From the NCBI GenBank assembly GCA_036250195.1, contig JAVHZZ010000004.1, positions 158,749,227-158,813,226 of the forward strand: 64,000 nt of DNA, read 5' to 3'. The DNA comes from Mixophyes australis. Lineage: Eukaryota > Chordata > Amphibia > Anura > Limnodynastidae. The notes beneath the pieces were generated by a model, which saw only the letters and a program-made list of their open reading frames with translations, did no database searches and was not told where the DNA came from. Below, in pieces: positions 56,511-64,000 of the stretch; position 1 is the first letter of the stretch; the number at the start of each line of letters is the position of its first letter. The translations under genes were made by a program, and so were the position numbers.

Positions 56511-58734
56511 TTAAGATGATGGTTGAGGAATCTCATAACCTTGTCTGAAGAGGTGGGTTTTCAGTGAACGCTTGAAGGTTTGAAGACTAGAGGAAAGTCT
56601 TACTGTGCGAGGGAGGGAATTCCACAAAGTATGTGCTGCCCGGAAAAAATCCTGTAACCGAGAATGGGAGGATGTGATGAGAGTGGAGGAGAGACGTAGA
56701 TCTTGTGCAGAACGGAGGTGTCGAGTAGGAGATATCGAGACAAGTGAGGAAATGTATGTCGGTGCAATTTTGTTGATGGCCTTGTATGTTAGTAAAAGAA
56801 TTTTATATTGGATTCGTTGAAATACAGGCAGCCAATGTAGAGACTGACAGAGTGGCTCAGCAGAGGAATAACGGTTTGTAAGGAAAATCAGTCTAGCCGC
56901 TGCATGCAAAATAGATTGTAGAGGTTCAAGTCTGCCTTTGGGAAGACCAGTAAGGAGGGAATTGCAATAGTCGATGCGGGAGATGATGAGTGCATGAATT
57001 TATGTTTTTGCAGTGTCTTGTGTCAGATATGTGCGTATTCTGGAAATGTTCTTTAGGTGTATGTAACATGATTTAGATATAGAGTTGATGTGGGGAATAA
57101 ACGACAGTTGTGAATCAAGGATTACACCTAGGCAACGAGCTTGCGGGGTGGGATTTATGGTCATGTTATTGACAGAAATAGAAATGTCAGGCAGGAAGCT
57201 TCTGTTCTTGGGTGGGAATAATATTAATTCAGTTTTTGAAAGATTGAGTTTGAGTTGGCGAGAAGACATCCAAGATGAAATGGCAGAAAGACAGTCAGTA
57301 ACGCGAGACAACACAGATGGTGAAAGATCAGGAGAGGATAGATAAATTTGTGTATCATCCGCATAGAGATGATACTGAAATCCAAAGGAGTTTATTAGTT
57401 TTCCAAGAGAAGTGGTGTAGATAGAGAATAGCAGAGGACCTAGGACTGAGCCTTGTGGAACTCCAACTGATAAAGGAAGCGGAGCAGAGGTGGATCCAGA
57501 GAAATTAACACTGAAAGATCGATTAGATAGGTAGGATGAGAACCAGGATAGGACAGTGCCTTCAAGACCTAGGGATTGCAGCATTTGTATGAGGAGAGAG
57601 TGGGCAACAGTGTCAAATGCAGCAGAGAGATCCAGGAGAATTAGAAGAGAGTATTGGTTATTATTTTTTGCTGTGATCAAATCATTGACAACTTTGGTCA
57701 GCGCCGTCTCTGTGGAGTGTTGAGAGCGAAAGCCTGACTGAAGAGGATCCAATAAGTTGTTTGCTGTAAGAAAGTGTGTGAGGAGTGTGTAGGCAATTCT
57801 CTCGAGAATCTTGGAGGGGCATGGGAGATGGGGCGGTAATTTATGAGAGAGTTAGGGTCAGAATTCTGTTTTTTTAAAATGGGAGTAATCACTGCATGCT
57901 TGAATATAGATGGAAAAATACCAGTAGAAAGAGATAGATTACAGATTTTTGTTAGAGGGGGAATGAGCACAGGAGACAGGGACATACCCATTTGTGAGGG
58001 AATGGGATCAAGAGGACAGGAGGTAGAGTAGGAAGATGAGAAGAGAGTAGAAACTTCCTCTTCAATTGTGGGATCAAATGAAGAGAGAGTGTCAGAGGGT
58101 TCTACAAAGAAATTGAGCAGATTGCTTGTCAAGGGAGATACCATTTCAAGCCTGATCTTATCTATTTTGTCCTTGAAATAGGAAGCAAGATCCTGTGCAC
58201 TGATGTTAGTTGGAGGATTTGGGGTGGGAGGATTCAGAAGAGAGTTAAATGTGTTAAAGAGGCGTTTGGGGTTAGAAGCCTGAGCATAGATGAGAGATCG
58301 GTAGTATGCTTGTTTAGCAGTGTCCAGAGCATTTCTGTAGGAGTGGTAGATATCAGTATATGTGATGAAATCATTAGAGGCACAAGATTTACACCAGTGA
58401 CGTTCTGCTTTACGAGAAAGTTTTTGTAGAGTTCGTGTTACTGTAGTGTGCCATGGTTGGCAACGAATTCTATGCCAAGTATGTAGTGTCGCTGGAGCCA
58501 CTTGCTAGGGTTTCATGAAAATGGGGGTACTGCCTGATCAGGGGAGGAGAATGTAGAAATTGGGGAGAGAAGGTGTTGGAGAGAGGTGGAAAACTGTTGA
58601 AAATCAATAGCGTTGATATTCCTGCGGGTACGAGGAGGCTTGGAAGAGTTTGACACCAGGGAGGGTAAAGAACTGGGGGTGAGCGCGTAGCTAATAAGGT
58701 GATGATCCGAGAGGGGTAAAGGAGTGTTAAGGAA
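56511..58734 (-). pseudogene. L2 ORF2, reverse transcriptase part
   Basis: From 58501 down: linker (PPTNISAQDLASYFKDKI), ITPILKK and NYRPIS. A frameshift near 57830 follows, then [28 protein letters not shown] (first Asp), [16 protein letters not shown] and the catalytic YADD, at residues 130-133 of the 57752-57000 frame, then [11 protein letters not shown] and CLGVILD. A single TAA at about 57000 interrupts, after which the same frame continues to LFRQGYE at 56511. RT would copy the element's own RNA at a nicked target. All RT motifs are intact apart from these lesions. Confidence 0.88.
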
Positions 58735-58735
58735 A

Positions 58736-59475
58736 TGTCACGAGCCGCGGCGGTACTCACAGCCGCCGCGTCCCGCCGCGTCCCGGCCGTCGCTATGACG
58801 ACCGGGACGTCACTTCCTTCCAGCTCCCGACCGTTGCCAAGGCAACGGCCGGGCAGCGTCGCTGCAGCCAGGCGCGCCTGCGCATTAAGGGCTAGTAGTT
58901 AGATTCAGCCTGTGGCTGAATTAGCAGTCTTTAGCCTGCAGGTGTGAGATTCAGGGCTAAGCCCTGATTGGCCTTTTAGTATCTGGCAATTAGTCTGCAA
59001 CTGTGGCTCTGTTTGTGATTGGCTCTGGGCTGCATTTAAGGCAATGAGGGCTGATGCCTCATTGACGGTTATAGCGTTCTGTCCTCAGTCCTGCTGCCTG
59101 CTTGTACTATCCTTTTAGGTTCCTGCTACCTTAGATTTGACCACCCGTGTTTGACCCCTGCTTGTTATTGGACCTGTGACCCTTCTCTTCTGACCTTGAC
59201 CTTTTGCCTGGAATTCGGATTTTGCTTCTTTGCCTGTGAGTTTCACCCTTCGCTTGCCCTTGGATATTGCATATGTGCCTGTGACCTTTGGACCTTGGAT
59301 TTCTCTTATATACAATCAACCAATCACTCCTGGGAAACTCCTTTAAGTCAGTATACGCTACTCGACCCTCGGTCGGCCCGCAGCCCAGTCTGTCCCCACC
59401 ACTAGGGCTCCAGCGGACACCTGGCCTTCTGAGTAGTTCCCGAGTTTCACTGTACTGACTTGCGAGTTCCTAACA
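58736..59475 (+). repeat. solo LTR (740 bp), TSD GGAAA, inside the L2
   Basis: It starts TGTCACGAGCCGCGG and ends GAGTTCCTAACA, with GGAAA at 58731-58735 and 59476-59480. It splits the L2 ORF2 between endonuclease and RT. Its termini resemble the gypsy LTR at 6756-7457. The left 150 bp are strongly GC-rich and CpG-rich. Confidence 0.9.
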
Positions 59476-59481
59476 GGAAAT

Positions 59482-60442
59482 TAGAAACTGAGCATAGTCT
59501 AGAGAAAACAAGATCAAGACAGTGGCCATCCTGATGAGTAGCAGATTCAATCCACTGGGAGAGGTCAAGTGAGGAGGTTAGAGAGAGTAGTTTGGAAGCA
59601 GCATTGGAACGTGGATTAGAAATAGGGATGTTGAAATCACCCATGATGATGGTGGGGATATCAGTAGATAAGAAGTGAGGGAGCCATGCAGAGAAGTGTT
59701 CAAGAAATTGTTGGTGTGGATCAGGGGGGCGATAGATGACAGCAACATGCATAGAGAATGGGCTAAAAATCCTAACAGCATGTACTTCAAAAGATGTGAA
59801 TGTGAGTGAAGGGATACTTGGTAGAACTGTGAATGTGCACTGTGGGGAGAGAAGTAGTCCAACCCCCCCTCCTTGTCTGCCTCCTGGTCTGGGGGTGTGG
59901 GTGAAATGGAGATCACCATGTGAAAGGGCTGCAGGTGAGGCAGTGTCTGAATGTGTGAGCCATGTTTCTGTTATTGCTAGAAGGTTGAGGTTGTATGAGA
60001 GGAAGAGATCATGTACGGAGGTAAGTTTGTTACAAACAGAGCGTGCATTCCAAAGGGCACATCTAAAGGACTTTGGAAGAGAGGGGAGACAGGTGATGTG
60101 TTTGAGGTTTGCCAGATTTCTGTAGTGTTCAGATATATGTGTGTGGGAGAAGTAAGGGGGACCTGGATTAGGTGATATATCACCAGCTAATAGAAGCAGG
60201 GAGGAAGAAAGGTAGGAAAGATGATTGTAAGATGTCTGTCCTTTTAGTTTCTGGCGGCAGGGTGAGGCTGTTAAAGTTATTGAATTTAAATAGCAAAAGA
60301 GTTCATGAGTGTTAACTAGAGGTGAGTGAAGTAATGAAGGGGCAATGTGGACAGAGGTGTGTGTTGCAGGATGGGTGAGGGATGATATAGTCCTAAAGAT
60401 AATGCCATGACAAGAGAGAAAGAAAAATATTTTGGCAAGCAT
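59482..60442 (-). pseudogene. L2 ORF2, endonuclease part, with 2A-like motif
   Basis: The 331-codon frame includes GDISPNPGP at residues 87-95 (60158-60184). An APE-type endonuclease follows: NARSVCNKL, ITETWLT (Glu of the active site), RPGGRQGGGVGLL, VIYRPP, IIMGDFNIP and SATHQDGHCLDLVFS. This domain nicks the target for reverse transcription. The last codons (LLGTRKSVQ) are read from the solo LTR end. The upstream hydrophobic stretch (SYLSSSLLLLA) directly before the 2A-like motif is typical of its context in other LINEs. Confidence 0.87.
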
Positions 60443-60900
60443 TGGGACTAGTAGTCAGATAGCAAAAATGAGGAATTAAAGGAATTGCCTAATTGCAATG
60501 TCCAGTGTAATCAGATAAGTAGTATAGAGCTAGGCTGTAGCAAATGTAGTGTATTCCTGAATGTCTGGATAGTATAAAGTAATGATGTGGGGAGTCATGT
60601 GGGCGAGTGGGTGGAAGTGTTGAATGGAGAGTAATAAAGAGCAGGTAATTGAGTAGCTGAGATTTTGCAGACTCATGAGAGAGGAGATTGGTTGAAAGAC
60701 AGTATAATTTCTTCCTACTTGTAAAGGGAGACAAAGCTTAAATTGAATTGAAGTACAGTGGTGAGATAGGGGACTGAAATAACTGTAGCATGGGTAGGGA
60801 GTGGTTGAGCAAGTAGTACAGCAGTCTGATTAAACAGAGTGGATTTTGCATTGAAAACAAACTGACAAATAAAACAGACTTTCATGAGATGAGAGGAAAA
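60443..60900 (-). other. L2 5' region
   Basis: It lies between the ORF2 start and the LTR junction. An 81-codon minus-strand frame has no clear domain. It may be 5' UTR. Confidence 0.5.
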
Positions 60901-61321
60901 TGAGATCAGAGTCCAAAACAGTCCTCATGTTGCATGTAGCTTGTAGCCAGAGTGAGTTGAAAACATCAGAGGTAGAATATGGAATTTCAGGTGAATACTG
61001 ACTGTTGTCCTTGTGAAGCTGTGTTGGATGACTGACAGGCGATACTCCCACCTTGTCTTTAAAGGATGGCTCCTCAGGTGTTCTGTAACGCCTAATCAGC
61101 ACAGCCACCCCTATCAGCTCTGTGGATACAAACATGTTAAAGCATGCAAGTAAATCACTTTTTTACATTTACTTTACCACAAGTCTCTGACCTGTACATT
61201 ACTGAACTTAAGCACAGTGCTACACCTGTATATAACTTGGTTTGCAGCCTTTTACCTGCAGACAGTTAGCACCATAGCTAATTCCACAATTAGAGGCCTG
61301 TGGAAAACCACTTCCATTGCC

Positions 61322-61324
<3 letters not shown>
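60901..61324 (-). repeat. 5' LTR, 5' piece
   Basis: Aligns with 52957-53378 of the 3' LTR with few differences. Confidence 0.87.

Positions 61325-61390
<66 letters not shown>
61325..61390. repeat. (AT)n(GT)n microsatellite
   Basis: AT dinucleotides followed by GT dinucleotides, beginning at the LTR terminus. Confidence 0.95.
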
Positions 61391-61689
61391 AATGATGGTA
61401 AGCACTGTTGGGCAAGTGTAAAGCAAATATAGTAAGGGAATGTTCACATAATTGCAACAGAATTAGATGTTGAAGAATACGCAGGTATAACTGTTGGGAG
61501 GTATATCTCTTGCAGGTGCTAGATGGCTGGTGCAAAGATATGCAATGATGATGATGGCTATCAGCACTATCAAGCCCAGTGATGGGCAGCCCGATACACT
61601 TCATGGGCTTCGTAAGCTTCTCTCCAACCTCCAAAAGGGCCACACATTTTTCTTTATTTTATCAATGAAAAAACAAACCCAAAATGACC

Positions 61690-61985
61690 TCTCCACATCA
61701 CATCACTCTTACCAAAATGCCATCACATGTCCCTCGCTTGCTTCAAAATTCCATCAAATGTCACTCAGACCTCCCAGTTGCTCCAATATAGGCCCACATG
61801 GCCTTAGACACACACATGTATACCAAAACTCTACAAGATGCTATTCAGACCTCCTCACATGATCCCCATATGCCACTCAGACTTCCCCACATGTCACTCA
61901 CATGCAAATCAGACCTTCGCACATACCACACACTTGCCACTCAGACCTCCCTACATGACCCTCACATGCTCCTTGACCTCTATAT
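61690..61985. repeat. degenerate tandem repeat (cacatgccactcagacctcc)
   Basis: About ten imperfect units of 20-40 bp share cactcagacctcc and cacatg. Short frames across it are by-products. Confidence 0.65.
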
Positions 61986-61989
61986 CTAT

Positions 61990-63685
61990 GTTTTTGTGGG
62001 GCGTAAGTATACACACTTATTATGCCTGTTGCAAATGCTACTATTGTTTGAGTTGAATGTATCTTGAGAGGCTTCTCACTAGTATATGAACGTAACCACA
62101 TTTTATGTGCGTCTTTCCCTATGTATGTTTTGAGCGCATATGCGCCCACCTTTAAATGTGATCCTTAATCTTTGAAATTAAAAATAGTTAATGCTTGTTT
62201 AGTTAAGTGATACCCTTAATTCCCCATAATTGGTGGATTTGATCTCAACCACCCAAAACAGTATTAAACACTTAACTGAAGATGTGCTATTTTTAAAAAC
62301 AATTCACCCAAACCCTGTTTAAGCCAAATTCTTTTAAGTCACTTTTTAAGTTACTTGATCTGGCTTCCATCTGAATAGCTAGGAACTTATGTGCAGAAAC
62401 CTGACATGGTCTTAAAGTAGGCTGACAGTGGAGGATTGAGAAATCTTACAATGATGATAATAAAAAATGAAAAATAGGGACTTTTCTGCTGACAAAAATG
62501 TACAGGTACAACTCTTTAAAACTTGGGATTGTTCTGAAAATTATAGACAAATCCCAACTATGTATTTGTAGAACTTGTTATTTACGTAGAAAGTAATCGT
62601 CAAAACTGTTGAATTATCTTTATATTGTCATTAAACAGTAGATTACAGGTTTGTTACAGGTTTATTATAATAATAAATGTAAAAACGGTTCAGAAAACAT
62701 AGAAAATAGAATTGAAATTGTTATTTTACAGCTGTTATTACAGTGCGAATTACCTAGCAAACAAAGAACATCACACCAAGTCTATGCTCAGTGCCAAATA
62801 AAGGGCCATAAGTGCCTTGAGCTTGAGCTGAAACTGTTGAAGGGACTGTTGCAAGCACTGCTACACTGTCTGAGCGGGTGTGCCATGGTGGGCATGGCTG
62901 CCAAAGCCTAGAAAGTGATCTCCACTCTCTAACAATCTCCCTTATATGACCTGTATGCCACTAACTGGTTTGTGTAGCAAGTAAGGGAAGCAGAGTCATA
63001 ACTACATATTTTTATGCTCTGGGCGATAGATATATGGTGCAGATGGGGCATTGCCAAATCACTGAGCAAATGTCTCTAGGTTACAGAGGGTGTGGTCTGT
63101 GATTAGCACTTTAAAGCACTATAACACCCCCAACACCCATCTTGGGCCCATTCCATTCTCCCCATTGTGACTGAATGAAATGAAGCAATTAGTCTTGCGT
63201 TAGTGATCCCAGTTGGCTTTTCATTATGGTTTGGAGCATATTGAACAGCTAGTTATGGCTCGAAATGCTGCTACAAATAAATGTAATCTGCATCGGCCAC
63301 AGCACTACTCACTTTGCCTGGCTGCAGACATTCATTAAAAGCAAATATGCATTGCCACTATTTATATGTTTTAAATAATGGTAATGGAATATGAAATAGC
63401 AGTTCTGATATACATTATATTACCCATTTATATCAGCACTGCCCAGGTTGTTCAAACATTATATCAGCACTATCCATTTATAAAATCAAATTTCTATGAA
63501 ATGAAGGTGACATCTTAGATTTAATTTCTGTAAATGTCTGGAAGCAATCTGAGCAGCCATGATATAATATATTTATCTTGACATGATATCAGTACATCCC
63601 ATGCCAAATATCTGGTGTGCTGGCAAACGGATATTATATGCACTCTGTGTGATTCCCCATAGCATTACTCACACTCATCTGTGCT
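61990..63685. other. AT-rich stretch without recognisable features
   Basis: An 86-codon frame at 62651-62911 has no recognisable family. Nothing else stands out. Confidence 0.45.
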
Positions 63686-63689
63686 ACTT

Positions 63690-63810
63690 ATGTGTATTAC
63701 CTCATCTATTTGTTACTTGCTTCTGTATCCATTGCTGCGGAATCTGTGGTGCATTATAAATAAATAAATAAATAAATACATACATAAATAATTAAATAAA
63801 TAATAATAAC
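63690..63810 (+). repeat. LINE 3' tail with (AAAT)n
   Basis: gctgcggaatctgtggtgcattataaataaataaataaat resembles the 3' ends of L2-group LINEs, followed by a tetranucleotide repeat. Confidence 0.55.
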
Positions 63811-64000
63811 AATAAGTATAAAACTGGCTGGGTGTGGATTAGGCTGTGCTCCTATATACAATATACACACACATACATGGTTACACATACAGTATATCTT
63901 GGCACTGCCCAGTCTGTCCACAGCCATGTATGATATCAAATCTGGATTACCAGAATTGGTTATTCTGTCCACTGTTATTAATGTTCCTTAAATGAAAGCA

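Larger units (their letters stand above)
56188..60900 (-). mobile_element. L2-type LINE inserted in the 5' LTR, interrupted by a solo LTR
   Basis: The 3' end is on the left: a (CAT)n tail (56188-56208) and the L2-typical gcgccagcaaattccgtagcactttacaattggg. ORF2 follows on the minus strand with endonuclease (60.1-59.5 kb) and RT (58.5-56.5 kb), separated by the solo LTR. At the insertion point the LTR lacks 49 bp that are present in the 3' LTR (52908-52956), suggesting a target-site deletion. The element is about 3.97 kb without the inserted LTR, so close to full length. Confidence 0.88.
52603..61324 (-). mobile_element. second LTR element (Ty3/gypsy type), RT-deleted, 5' LTR split by an L2
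   Basis: Element order on the minus strand: 5' LTR in two pieces (61324-60901 and 56187-55874), a probable primer site (tggtgtcagaagtgggatcgcc, 55852-55873), gag-like coiled-coil frames, zinc knuckle, protease, then the integrase zinc domain, polypurine tract (53379-53392) and 3' LTR (53378-52603). RT and RNase H are missing. No matching target duplication was found: TTTAT flanks the left, while the right runs into an AT microsatellite that may have erased it. Confidence 0.8.

Noticed and set aside
52598..61329. Target duplication for the second LTR element
   Set aside because: TTTAT on the left and ATATA on the right do not match; the right side is a microsatellite, so I do not claim a duplication.

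Overview
The window looks like gene-poor, transposon-packed vertebrate DNA, most likely from an anuran amphibian (frog or toad). This is inferred from content: L2-type LINEs, several Ty3/gypsy lineages, BED-finger hAT elements, Tc1/mariner and Harbinger remnants, fold-back MITEs, and long AT-rich stretches with (AT)n microsatellites. I find no host protein-coding gene, rRNA or tRNA that I can defend. Nearly every credible reading frame belongs to a mobile element.

Layout. 1-8.8 kb: a decayed gypsy gag-pol (minus strand), a decayed L1-like LINE (minus), and a gypsy element at 6756-8761 with matching 5-bp target duplications and a large internal deletion. 8.8-19.4 kb: MITEs, a Tc1-like element with about 140-bp inverted ends and a mutated catalytic residue, then a decayed hAT copy (14365-17815) and a fragment of the same family. 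19.4-34.7 kb: an 8-bp-TSD MITE with a recognisable empty-site paralogue, an L2 copy interrupted by a third hAT copy, two solo LTRs, a large fold-back repeat and a Harbinger transposase relic. 34.7-39.8 kb: a decayed gypsy RT on the plus strand, a minisatellite, an L2 tail and another MITE.

39.8-61.3 kb is the centrepiece, two nested stacks side by side. Stack 1: an LTR element (39767-52174, TSD GTTAG) inserted in an older repeat carries a complete 8.6-kb hAT transposon (40383-49004, TSD GCCCCAAT). That hAT element has one uninterrupted reading frame of about 1000 codons with BED finger, D-D-E residues and hAT C-terminal domain. It also has a TATA box, a 5' tandem array of about 295-bp units, a perfect 20-bp hairpin just after the stop codon, and a 4-kb 3' region built of tandem modules, some of which resemble pieces of its own coding sequence. 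The host LTR element encodes only a gag-like frame with three large tandem peptide arrays and an unusual domain order. Stack 2: a second LTR element (52603-61324, minus) has its 5' LTR split by an L2 LINE (56188-60900), which is itself split by a solo LTR (58736-59475, TSD GGAAA).

The strongest candidate for something not previously described is the hAT element: apparently intact, the youngest layer of its stack, with a 3' hairpin whose base pairs co-vary between this copy and the diverged copy at 14-18 kb. The rest of the window (61.3-64 kb) holds a microsatellite, a degenerate tandem repeat and an L2 tail.
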